From BM509 sp036396915 (GTDB taxonomy: Bacteria > Desulfobacterota > Desulfuromonadia > Desulfuromonadales > Geopsychrobacteraceae), in contig DASWJX010000054.1 in NCBI GenBank assembly GCA_036396915.1, forward strand, positions 1 to 12,292: 12,292 nt of DNA, read 5' to 3'. The position numbers were made by a program, and so were the translations under genes. Positions 1 through 6,020 of the stretch are shown here, piece by piece. The first letter of the stretch is position 1, and each line of letters opens with the position of its first letter. The notes beneath the pieces were generated by a model. That model was not told the origin of the DNA and searched no databases. It was given only the letters and a program-made list of their open reading frames with translations.

Positions 1-28
1 CTTGGCGTCTTTGCGGCTTTTCGTGAGA
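1..28. repeat. CTTTGCG-type dispersed repeat, left arm
   Basis: The sequence has a repeated CTTTGCG-like rhythm (GCGTCTTTGCGGCTTTTCG). It matches the reverse complement of 92-119 at 23 of 28 positions, so the two form an inverted pair 63 bases apart. I recall near-identical repeats scattered between genes in Geobacter-like genomes, but this is memory and not a search. The arm begins at the first base of the window, so the element may continue to the left. Confidence 0.65.
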
Positions 29-91
29 TGACTATGGATTGATGTATTCGCAAATTCGCCCTTGTCTTGCCGGATTCCCGATCAAAATCGG

Positions 92-119
92 CCTCACGCA
101 AAGCCTCAAAGTCGCAAAG
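92..119. repeat. CTTTGCG-type dispersed repeat, right arm
   Basis: This is the inverted partner of 1-28: CCTCACGCAAAGCCTCAAAG followed by TCGCAAAG. A small perfect hairpin (CCGAT-CAAA-ATCGG, 78-91) sits immediately inside it. Nothing in the 63-base spacer looks coding. The whole 1-119 segment could be a short non-autonomous element with imperfect terminal inverted repeats, or simply two copies of a dispersed repeat. Confidence 0.65.
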
Positions 120-179
120 AAAATCTGAACTCTGGTATGCACTTCGCTCCAGACCATAAGTCCGGCTCAGGGGATTTTC

Positions 180-233
180 CTGTAGGAGTTGCCTTCAGGC
201 ACGATCAAATTGCGGCTAAAGCCACTCCTACAG
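180..233. repeat. GTAG-type REP pair (BIME)
   Basis: Two inverted copies start CTGTAGGAGT (from 180) and, read on the other strand from 233, CTGTAGGAGT again. Each carries the GTAG tetranucleotide (182-185; complement 228-231) followed by its own small palindrome, GCCT-TC-AGGC at 191-200 and GGCT-AA-AGCC at 214-223. GTAG plus an imperfect palindrome is the hallmark of REP sequences mobilised by RAYT (TnpA-REP) tyrosine transposases. Two in opposite orientation make a bacterial interspersed mosaic element. No RAYT gene is in the window, so it would have to be supplied from elsewhere. The pair sits in the leader region of the macrodomain gene but upstream of its likely promoter. Confidence 0.75.
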
Positions 234-250
234 AGCTGCGTCATCGCAAC

Positions 251-285
251 TTGAGTCAAGTGCATAACCAGATTTCTATTATAAT
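251..285 (+). promoter_or_regulatory. Probable promoter of the macrodomain gene
   Basis: A consensus -10 box TATAAT lies at 280-285 in a locally AT-rich stretch. No good -35 lies at the ideal distance: the hexamer 17 bases upstream is CAAGTG, and the better TTGAGT (251-256) is 23 bases away. Transcription would begin near 292 and leave a leader of about 90 bases. A strong -10 with a weak -35 would fit activator dependence or low basal activity, which is inference. Confidence 0.45.
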
Positions 286-296
286 ACCTGAGGTAT
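284..296. promoter_or_regulatory. Candidate operator palindrome at the transcription start
   Basis: ATACCT-G-AGGTAT is a perfect 6-base inverted repeat around a single centre base. It overlaps the end of the -10 box and the predicted start site, a classic place for a repressor to bind. Two further perfect odd-centred palindromes lie nearby: CTTGA-G-TCAAG (250-260), just upstream of the -10, and TCGTT-C-AACGA (339-349), in the leader. I cannot assign a regulator family. Confidence 0.35.
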
Positions 297-381
297 CTGC
301 TGCTTTCGCAAAAACTGAAGAGGATGGCCGGGCAAAAATCGTTCAACGACGTTACGGGAAAACTTTTACAGGGGGAAGATC

Positions 382-912
382 ATGGGCGCGGCGACAATCG
401 AAATCATCCGGGCGGATATCACCGGCCTCAAGGTCGATGCCATCGTCAACGCGGCGAACCGTTCGCTGCTGGGCGGCGGCGGCGTCGACGGCGCCATTCA
501 CCGGGCGGCGGGGCCGCGGCTGCTGGAAGAATGCCGGAAACTGAACGGCTGTACGACGGGTCAGGCGAAAATGACCGCCGGCTATGATCTTTTAGCGCGG
601 CATGTAATCCACACCGTCGGACCGGTATGGAACGGCGGCCAGCGGGATGAAGAGCGCCTGCTGGCCGACTGCTACCGCAACAGTCTGCAGCTGGCCGCGG
701 AGGCGGGGTTGCAATCGATCGCCTTCCCCTCGATCAGCACCGGCGTCTACCGTTTCCCCCTTGCGCGCGCCTGCCGCATCGCCCTGAGCGAAACCCTGCG
801 GTTTCTGCAGCAGGACAGCAGTTTAGAAAAGGTTCTTTTCGTCTGTTTTTCCGAGCAGGATCTGCAGTGCTACCGGCGGATCCATGCCGAGCTGACCGCA
901 CAAAGCGGCTGA
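382..912 (+). CDS. ymdB: Macrodomain protein, O-acetyl-ADP-ribose deacetylase (YmdB type)
   Basis: This 176-residue cytoplasmic protein is a single macrodomain, about the length of E. coli YmdB (177). It is expected to hydrolyse O-acetyl-ADP-ribose, and possibly ADP-ribose linked to protein or nucleic acid. Family signatures in order are DIT (12-14), IVNAAN (21-26), LGGGGVDGAIH (30-40), HTVGPVW (77-83) and the phosphate loop SISTGVY (117-123). Asn26 and Asp36 align with the YmdB catalytic residues Asn25 and Asp35. The chosen ATG follows GGGGGA at a normal spacing. It is the only plus-strand gene and converges on the nitroreductase gene. No sirtuin, DarT or other ADP-ribosyltransferase is adjacent, so nothing points to a toxin-antitoxin role. 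Its own promoter is probably at 251-285. Confidence 0.93.
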   Translation: MGAATIEIIRADITGLKVDAIVNAANRSLLGGGGVDGAIHRAAGPRLLEECRKLNGCTTGQAKMTAGYDLLARHVIHTVGPVWNGGQRDEERLLADCYRNSLQLAAEAGLQSIAFPSISTGVYRFPLARACRIALSETLRFLQQDSSLEKVLFVCFSEQDLQCYRRIHAELTAQSG

Positions 913-984
913 GCGGGGGTGCGGGGTTTCAGCAAGCGGGGCCGTTTTGTCAGGTAGCTGTGCTGCCGCGGTTGTGAACGGCGG

Positions 985-1509
985 TCAGCCGGAAAAACGG
1001 TTGCGCTGGATTTTTTCAAACGGCAGCGAGTGCCGCGCATGCCCCTGCTTCTCTTCAGCCGGATAGCCGATGCCGATGACCATCGGCACTTCGAACCCGG
1101 CCGGGATATCGAGCAGTTGCTTCACGTAATCCGATGCGCTCAGCGCATCGTTATGCGGCCGCATCCGCAGCTGCCCCCAGCAGCTTTTCAAGCCGAGTTC
1201 CTCCGCCGCCAGCTGCGCGATCAGCGCCGCGATGGAACAATCCTCGATCCAGACGTCGCTTTGTGCCGGATCGGCAACGACGACGATCGCCAGGGGTGCG
1301 CTGTCCAGAAAGCCGGTGCCGTGCGCCTTGCTGCGCGCCAGCCGGCGGATCAGCTGCGGATCATCGACGACGATGAACCGGCAGGGCCGAAGATTGCGCG
1401 AGGTCGGCGCGCGCAGCAAAGCCTCGCTCAGTTGTTCGATCTGTGCCGGTTCGACCGGCCGCGGCTGAAACTTCCGAATCGAGCGACGTTGTTTGAGCAG
1501 TTCAAGCAT
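985..1509 (-). CDS. Small nitroreductase-family flavoprotein
   Basis: This 174-residue, probably FMN-dependent NAD(P)H oxidoreductase has the compact nitroreductase fold; such proteins normally act as dimers in the cytoplasm. The N-terminal RRSIRKF (8-14) and APTSRN (34-39) are the expected FMN-phosphate contacts. The helix from 85 to 110 (IEDCSIAALIAQLAAEELGL) is the family core helix, and VIGIGYPAEEK (144-154) is the usual C-terminal strand and loop. The substrate cannot be told from sequence. Two in-frame ATGs exist, at 1515 and 1509. The Shine-Dalgarno AAGGGAG directly abuts the first but lies six bases before the second, so I chose 1509. It is the last gene of the minus-strand group and follows the YbaK-type gene by 34 bases, with an 8-bp hairpin in between. 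No terminator is evident before the converging macrodomain gene. Confidence 0.9.
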   Translation of the reverse strand: MLELLKQRRSIRKFQPRPVEPAQIEQLSEALLRAPTSRNLRPCRFIVVDDPQLIRRLARSKAHGTGFLDSAPLAIVVVADPAQSDVWIEDCSIAALIAQLAAEELGLKSCWGQLRMRPHNDALSASDYVKQLLDIPAGFEVPMVIGIGYPAEEKQGHARHSLPFEKIQRNRFSG

Positions 1510-1523
1510 TTTCATCTCCCTTG

Positions 1524-1555
1524 CCGATGCCGGCCGCGCGGGTTCAAGGCATCGG
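1524..1555 (-). other. Inverted repeat spanning the YbaK-type stop codon
   Basis: On the minus strand CCGATGCC (1555-1548) pairs perfectly with GGCATCGG (1531-1524) across a 16-base loop. The hairpin contains the stop codon of the deacylase gene (1544-1546) and ends just before the AAGGGAG ribosome binding site of the nitroreductase. It has no T-tract, so it is not an intrinsic terminator. It could affect mRNA stability or coupling between the two genes, or be chance. Confidence 0.4.
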
Positions 1556-2014
1556 TTCGCAGACCGCTGCCGGCGTGCCGCCGGTCAAAGCCAGCAGCTG
1601 TTCAAAAGTCACCGGCACCGCGGAAAAATCGTTGCCGGCGGCGGCATAGACACAGGGGAAGCGCTGCAGCGAGCGATCGAGCAGCACCGGCAGCTCCTTC
1701 GGCAACAGAAACGGACAGACCCCGCCCGGCAGGTAGCCGGTCCGGGCCGCCACCTCATCCGCCCGGGGAAACTTCACCTTGCCGGACAGTCCGGCGGCCT
1801 TTTTCAACGACGCACTTTTGACCTTCATATCGCCGCAGGTGACAACCGCCACCGGCCGCTCGCCCACCAGCAACAGCAGGGTCTTGGCGATCCGCGCCGG
1901 CGAACAGCCCACCGCGGCGGCGGCCGTCGCGCAGGTCGGGGTCGGCTGCTGATACTCCCGGACCAGGATGTCGTGCTGTTTCAGGTAGTCGCTGACCTCT
2001 TCGATACTCGGCAT
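1544..2014 (-). CDS. YbaK-type aminoacyl-tRNA deacylase
   Basis: This 156-residue stand-alone editing domain of the YbaK/ProX family removes mischarged amino acids from tRNA (for example Cys-tRNA(Pro) or Ala-tRNA(Pro)) in the cytoplasm. Family features are AAAAVGC (31-37), IAKT with Lys44, the position of the essential YbaK lysine (42-45), CGDMKV (60-65), GYLPGGVCPF (93-102) and LLDRSL (111-116). Length is typical of a free-standing member. Substrate specificity cannot be decided between YbaK, ProX and related subfamilies. The start lies nine bases after the TPR stop codon, and the AGGG Shine-Dalgarno begins inside that TAG stop, so translation is probably coupled to the TPR gene. Confidence 0.9.
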   Translation of the reverse strand: MPSIEEVSDYLKQHDILVREYQQPTPTCATAAAAVGCSPARIAKTLLLLVGERPVAVVTCGDMKVKSASLKKAAGLSGKVKFPRADEVAARTGYLPGGVCPFLLPKELPVLLDRSLQRFPCVYAAAGNDFSAVPVTFEQLLALTGGTPAAVCEPMP

Positions 2015-2023
2015 CCGTACACC

Positions 2024-3292
2024 CTATGCTTTGCTCTGAGCCGCCAGCAGCGCTTCGCCTTCCGCCCGCAGTTCCGGGGCCAGGCTCGGATCGGGAAGGA
2101 CTTTTTGCAGCAGTTCCAGCCCCTGCTTGTCCCAACGACGGGCCAGATAGGTCTGGGCGACCCGCAACTGCCAGCGCGGATTGGCCGGTTCCTGGCGACA
2201 GGCCGCGTTGAAACTGTCGAGCGCCTTGGCCAGGTTTTTTTTCTGTCGCAGCCAGAATTCCGCCAGATGGACGTTGGCCCCGCCGCCGCAACCGCCGCCG
2301 GACAGGCTGCCGTACAGCTTTTCCGCGGCCGTGACCTCGCCATCCTGCTCCAGCAGGGTGGCCGCCAGCAGCATGATCCGCGGATCGGCATTGCCCGCAT
2401 CCAGCGCCTGCCGGGCATGCGCCAGCGCCTTACCGCGATCCTTCATCTGCAGCCGGAGCGTGGCCAGCTGGCCATGACAGAAGGCCGGGTCCTGCCCTTT
2501 TGCCAGCATGGCCTCAAGGCGCGCCAGGGCCTCCTTGCCCTGCTTGCGGGCGACCTGAAACATGATCAGGGTTTCCGCGGCGAGCAGGTGATCCGGATTT
2601 TTATCCAGGGCCGCCTGCAGATATTTCATCGCATCGGGAATCTTGCCCAGCCGCCCGAGCAGGGAGCCGACCTCGAAATCGAAGAGGTCGTCCTTTTCGC
2701 CGGCCGGAACCTTGTGAAACAGCTTGAGAGCGGTCGCTTCATCCTCTTCATGGGCACAAAGAAACGCCTTTTGAAACTGCGGACCCATGCTCCGATAACG
2801 TTCGGCCAGGTCCGCCGGATAAGAGGCGAGAATCAGATCGAGCCGCGAAACGATATCCGGCAGCTCGCTGTCCGGTTCCGTCATCGGCTCTACTGACGGA
2901 GCCGGGCCGCAACCGGCGCAGCTGCCGCCGGCCGCCTTTGTCACCAGGCTGGGGATAAGCGGTTCGTTGTCGAGGGCTTTCAAGGCCTTGGTCACCTCCC
3001 TGACCAGCCCGCTGCTCACCGCCTGCTGCTGCGCCAGGTGCAGATGTTCCAGGGCCCCCGGCTTGTCGCCGGAACGCTGCAAGCCGAGCCCCTCTTCCAG
3101 GTTGAGACGGGCCAGCCGGTCCCCCGCCTCGGTGCGCAGCGCTTGCCACTCGCTGCGCTCTTCAGCGGTCAGGGCATCGACAGCGAGCTCTTCCGCAATC
3201 AGTCGCGCATCGGCAAAACGATGCTGGGCGATCGCCTTGCGCAATGCCGGCAAATCGTCCTTGCTGCCAAACAGTCTGCCGAACAGACCCAT
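2024..3292 (-). CDS. Tetratricopeptide-repeat protein with a central CxxC motif
   Basis: This 422-residue, probably cytoplasmic protein has no signal peptide or membrane segment. A helical N-terminal region (1-110, beginning MGLFGRLFG) is joined by a Pro/Gly-rich linker (about 112-142) to a helical TPR-like region (about 180-420). Clear repeat-like helix pairs include 205-233, 237-265, 284-300 and 345-370. The linker carries CAGC (125-128), and a second glycine-embedded cysteine lies at 335 (GGGCGGG); both look like possible metal-binding or redox sites. I cannot name a function; TPRs normally mediate protein-protein contacts. The start has a strong GGAGGT at seven bases. An intrinsic terminator ends only two bases before that site, which suggests attenuation or an upstream promoter. 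It is followed closely by the deacylase gene. Confidence 0.85.
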   Translation of the reverse strand: MGLFGRLFGSKDDLPALRKAIAQHRFADARLIAEELAVDALTAEERSEWQALRTEAGDRLARLNLEEGLGLQRSGDKPGALEHLHLAQQQAVSSGLVREVTKALKALDNEPLIPSLVTKAAGGSCAGCGPAPSVEPMTEPDSELPDIVSRLDLILASYPADLAERYRSMGPQFQKAFLCAHEEDEATALKLFHKVPAGEKDDLFDFEVGSLLGRLGKIPDAMKYLQAALDKNPDHLLAAETLIMFQVARKQGKEALARLEAMLAKGQDPAFCHGQLATLRLQMKDRGKALAHARQALDAGNADPRIMLLAATLLEQDGEVTAAEKLYGSLSGGGCGGGANVHLAEFWLRQKKNLAKALDSFNAACRQEPANPRWQLRVAQTYLARRWDKQGLELLQKVLPDPSLAPELRAEGEALLAAQSKA

Positions 3293-3307
3293 AATGCATA
3301 CCTCCGT

Positions 3308-3331
3308 AAAAAAGCGCCGCAGCAGCAGCGC
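3308..3331 (-). terminator. Intrinsic terminator or attenuator before the TPR gene
   Basis: On the minus strand a stem GCGCTGC (3331-3325), loop TGCT (3324-3321) and stem GCGGCGC (3320-3314), with one G-T wobble, are followed at once by six T residues (3313-3308). That is the form of a Rho-independent terminator. It lies in the 63-base gap after the ATPase stop codon and ends two bases before the GGAGGT ribosome binding site of the TPR gene (3300-3305). Confidence 0.75.
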
Positions 3332-3355
3332 CGGGTTATGTGATATCTCTTCTCT

Positions 3356-4447
3356 TTAAAAAATCCGGTCGATGGTCTCGAAGCTGAGCTCGGTTTCCGC
3401 CAACTGCTGCACCAGGGCGATTTTTTCCCGATCCTCGGCGCGGATCTTCGACACGTATTCGTTGATTTCGGTGAACACCCGGGCCATGGTTGAACGGGTC
3501 CGCATGTAGGGAATCCCGGCATCGTCCAGCACCCGCTGCACGATATCGGCCACCGGCGAAACGCCGGTGATCAGCATCCCGGCAATCTTCGGCTGAAACT
3601 CCGGCAGATGATACAGCGTCGAGATCATCACCAGCAGTTCGTCGCGACTGCTGGTGACCACCAGCAGGGTCGAAGGCATCAGGATGTCGACCACCCGCTG
3701 GGCTGCGGCGGCGCCGAGCTGCACGTGGTGGACAATCCGCGCCGCCTGTTCCTCGGTTCCGCGCAGTTCCAGCCCGAGCAGGTCGGCCAGATGATTGAGC
3801 GGCGGGTCGGCCAGGATCGGCGAATAGTTGAAGCCGCCCACCACCTGGAAATCCTCGTTCCGGAACGCCTGCCGCAGGTAACGCAGGGTCCGCTCCCGTT
3901 TTTCCGCAATCAGCTTGTTCGGCAGCAGCATGCGCACCTCGGCGCCGGCCTCACGGAACAGGGCCAGATTCAGGCTGATATCGTCGATCACGCTGCCGAT
4001 ACCGCCGCCGGCCACCAGCAGCACCGGCGCCTGCAGTTCGGCGGCGATGACGGCATTGCTCAGACCGAAAACGGCACCGACCCCGGCATGCCCCGCCCCT
4101 TCGATAATCAGAAAATCACACTTTCGCTCCAGCACCGCCACCGCAGCCTTGATCTGTTGCAGCATGACCGCCGCGTCGGCTTTGCCATCCAGCACGTCGC
4201 GGGTGGTGTGCGGATGGATCACCACCGGCGACATGTACTCCAGATCCTCCTCCATGCCGTAGACCTGGGCGATCAAGGCGGCGTCGACATCGATATCGCG
4301 CCCCCTGAAGCTGGCCAGCTTGGGGCCCATCGGTTTGATAAAGCCGATGCGTCGGTATTTTCGGCGCGCCAGGTGGATCAGGGAGAGGCTGGTGGTGGTT
4401 TTTCCGCAATGTTGACCGGTCGCGGCCACAAAAATCTTTTTACACAC
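3356..4447 (-). CDS. BioD-like P-loop ATPase with C-terminal DRTGG domain
   Basis: This 363-residue cytoplasmic protein pairs an N-terminal dethiobiotin-synthetase/cobyrinate-synthase-like P-loop domain with a C-terminal DRTGG-like domain. It is the arrangement found ahead of the catalytic domain in long phosphotransacetylases (Pta), but here no transacetylase domain follows. The P-loop is TGQHCGKTT (10-18, Lys16). Other nucleotide-domain features are KPMGP (38-42), Asp51/Asp53, IIEGAGH (114-120) and the ligand loop VAGGGIGS (145-152). The C-terminal region (about 225-335) has VVTSSRDELL (263-272) and ITGVSP (293-298), matching DRTGG strands. Such genes are often labelled cobyrinic acid a,c-diamide synthase, but no other cobalamin gene is present. 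The start is GTG with GAGGAG seven bases upstream. The true substrate is unknown. Confidence 0.88.
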   Translation of the reverse strand: MCKKIFVAATGQHCGKTTTSLSLIHLARRKYRRIGFIKPMGPKLASFRGRDIDVDAALIAQVYGMEEDLEYMSPVVIHPHTTRDVLDGKADAAVMLQQIKAAVAVLERKCDFLIIEGAGHAGVGAVFGLSNAVIAAELQAPVLLVAGGGIGSVIDDISLNLALFREAGAEVRMLLPNKLIAEKRERTLRYLRQAFRNEDFQVVGGFNYSPILADPPLNHLADLLGLELRGTEEQAARIVHHVQLGAAAAQRVVDILMPSTLLVVTSSRDELLVMISTLYHLPEFQPKIAGMLITGVSPVADIVQRVLDDAGIPYMRTRSTMARVFTEINEYVSKIRAEDREKIALVQQLAETELSFETIDRIF

Positions 4448-4510
4448 GTACGGTCTCCTCGGGCAGACATCGACCGGAGTTCCGGAAGAGGCGGGTTCGA
4501 TCGTCGCTCT

Positions 4511-4539
4511 ACTGTAAAACGGATTCGCGGCAAGAGCAA
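4511..4539 (-). promoter_or_regulatory. Weak candidate promoter for the ATPase gene
   Basis: In the 119-base gap between the aldolase stop and the ATPase start, the minus strand has TTGCTC (4539-4534) and TACAGT (4516-4511) separated by 17 bases. These match the sigma-70 -35 and -10 at three and four of six positions. The gap is the longest between minus-strand genes here, which supports a separate transcript starting at this point, but the boxes are poor. The gap also holds two direct copies of GCCTGAACC (4564-4572 and 4541-4549). Confidence 0.3.
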
Positions 4540-4566
4540 GGGTTCAGGCCGGCGGAGCAGCCCGGT

Positions 4567-5607
4567 TCAGGCGAGCGTTTCCGCCAGCCGCAGGACCTCG
4601 TTGCCGAACCACAGCACGTCCTCTTCGCGGGTCTGCCAGGAACACATGAAACGGGCATGCCCGGAGCCGATAAAGGTATAAAAATGCCAGCCCTCGGCGC
4701 GCAGCAGATCGATCAGGGGCTGCGGCATCCGCACGAACAGGGAGTTGGCCTGCACCTGATGAATCAAGGCGACTCCGGGCACCGCCAGCAACCGCTCGGC
4801 CAGCAGTCGCGCACAGCGGTTGGCGTGAGCGGCGTGGCTCAGCAGACCGCCGCTCTCCAGCAGGCCGACCCAGGGGGCGGCCAGAAAACGCATTTTCGAG
4901 GCCAGCTGGCCGGCCTGCTTGCAGCGATACTCGAAATCCCGGGCCAGCTCACGGTCAAAGAAAATCACCGCCTCGCCGACCGGCATGCCGTTCTTGGTGC
5001 CGCCGAAGGTCAGCACGTCGACCCCGGCTTTCCAGGTCAGCTCGGCCGGGGCGGTCCCCAGCGCGGCCACCGCGTTGGCGAAGCGGGCGCCATCCATGTG
5101 CAGCTGCAAGGCATGCGACCGGGCCAGTTCACCCAGCGTTTGCAGTTCTTCGAGCGTATAGAGGGTTCCCAGCTCGGTGGCCTGGGTGACGGTCAACACG
5201 TGCGGTTTTGGGTAGTGGATATCGCTGCGCCGCTCGACGGTTTCGATCACCGCCGCCGGATCGACCTTGCCGTGCTCGCCGGAAACCAGCAGCACCTTGG
5301 TGCCGTTGGAAAAGAACTCCGGAGCGCCGCACTCGTCGGTCTCGACGTGAGCCATCTCGTGACAGATGACGCTGTGATAGGACCGGCAGAGCGAGGCCAG
5401 CGCCAGGGAATTGGCCGCCGTGCCGTTGAAAACGAAAAACACCTGGCAGTCGGTTTCAAAGAAATCGCGCAGCGCGTTGCAGGCCCGTTCGGTCCAGCGA
5501 TCATCGCCGTAGGAGGTGGCGAAGCCCCGATTGGCCTCATCCAGCGCCTGCCAGACTTCGGGGCAGATGCCGCTGTAGTTGTCGCTGGCGAACATATTTT
5601 TATCCAT
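4567..5607 (-). CDS. ltaE: Low-specificity L-threonine aldolase
   Basis: This 346-residue PLP-dependent fold-type I enzyme cleaves L-threonine and L-allo-threonine to glycine and acetaldehyde in the cytoplasm, a route to glycine. The N-terminus FASDNYSGICP (6-16) fits the family's substrate loop. NGTAAN (61-66) binds the cofactor phosphate, and His83 is the ring-stacking histidine. HMDGAR (170-175) supplies the Asp that contacts the pyridine nitrogen. GGTKNG (202-207) holds the Schiff-base Lys205, and ARFMCSW (318-324) lies near the substrate carboxylate site. Length is typical. A longer in-frame start at 5655 exists but overlaps the CoA-binding gene. I chose ATG 5607, one base after that gene's TGA, with AGGA upstream. 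It is the last gene of the GST group, and no terminator is clear behind it. Confidence 0.93.
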   Translation of the reverse strand: MDKNMFASDNYSGICPEVWQALDEANRGFATSYGDDRWTERACNALRDFFETDCQVFFVFNGTAANSLALASLCRSYHSVICHEMAHVETDECGAPEFFSNGTKVLLVSGEHGKVDPAAVIETVERRSDIHYPKPHVLTVTQATELGTLYTLEELQTLGELARSHALQLHMDGARFANAVAALGTAPAELTWKAGVDVLTFGGTKNGMPVGEAVIFFDRELARDFEYRCKQAGQLASKMRFLAAPWVGLLESGGLLSHAAHANRCARLLAERLLAVPGVALIHQVQANSLFVRMPQPLIDLLRAEGWHFYTFIGSGHARFMCSWQTREEDVLWFGNEVLRLAETLA

Positions 5608-5608
5608 G

Positions 5609-6013
5609 TCAGTGGTCCTGGCAGCCGAGTTCGACCAGCAGGCAGCTGCCGCCATGGATCAGGTTGACTCCGCCGCCCTGACAGAGCTTGACCGCCGCGT
5701 CGCTCTCCGCGCCGGGCTGCATCCAGATATTCTCGATCCCCTTCGCCAGGGCCTGCTCGACCACCTTTTCGGTAATTTGCGGCGGGGTGATGATCGAGAT
5801 GCTGTTGACCGCGTCGGGCAGCGCGCTGACCGACGCCACGCATTCGAGCCCTTCGATCACCTTTTCGGCGGGATGAACGGGGATCGCCCGCAGGTTATGC
5901 TCCAGGTAGCAACGCAGCACCTTGTTGCCGAACTTGTGCCGCTGGCTGGAAGCGCCGACCACGCCAAACACCGGCGAGGTGAAAAACTGCTTGATCCGAC
6001 CTGTATTGTCCAT
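5609..6013 (-). CDS. CoA-binding domain protein (YccU-like)
   Basis: This 134-residue single Rossmann-type domain belongs to the CoA_binding_2 family, related to the nucleotide-binding domain of succinyl-CoA synthetase alpha. Landmarks are VFGVVGASS (15-23), KFGNKV (27-32), IPVHP (44-48), IITPP (74-78), IWMQPGAES (96-104) and HGGSCLLVE (120-128). It probably binds CoA or an acyl-CoA; no enzymatic role is established for such stand-alone domains. Start ATG 6013 was chosen over a longer in-frame ORF (to 6346) because it follows the GST stop by seven bases and has GGAG in that gap, overlapping the GST TGA. That geometry implies translational coupling upstream to the GST gene and downstream to the aldolase gene. 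Confidence 0.9.
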   Translation of the reverse strand: MDNTGRIKQFFTSPVFGVVGASSQRHKFGNKVLRCYLEHNLRAIPVHPAEKVIEGLECVASVSALPDAVNSISIITPPQITEKVVEQALAKGIENIWMQPGAESDAAVKLCQGGGVNLIHGGSCLLVELGCQDH

Positions 6014-6020
6014 AATCTCC

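Noticed and set aside
62..544. Plus-strand frame of 160 residues across the repeat region
   Set aside because: It runs through the REP pair and the promoter and overlaps the macrodomain gene in another frame, with no credible protein.
382..912. Macrodomain gene as an antitoxin (DarG-like) or part of a phage-defence system
   Set aside because: There is no DarT, sirtuin or other ADP-ribosyltransferase next to it, and the sequence is the plain YmdB type.
913..984. Bidirectional terminator between the converging macrodomain and nitroreductase genes
   Set aside because: Only a 4-bp stem with no T-tract can be drawn.
1493..2896. Plus-strand open frame of 467 residues
   Set aside because: It is antisense to three genes with clear families, is rich in Arg/Gln/His/Gly and matches no motif. 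It is a shadow typical of GC-rich sequence.
3356..4447. Naming the ATPase as cobyrinate synthase (CbiA/CobB) or BioD
   Set aside because: It lacks the glutaminase domain of CbiA and carries a DRTGG domain that BioD does not have.
3608..5667. Two long overlapping plus-strand frames (357 and 336 residues)
   Set aside because: They mirror the ATPase and threonine aldolase genes, which carry intact catalytic motifs on the minus strand.
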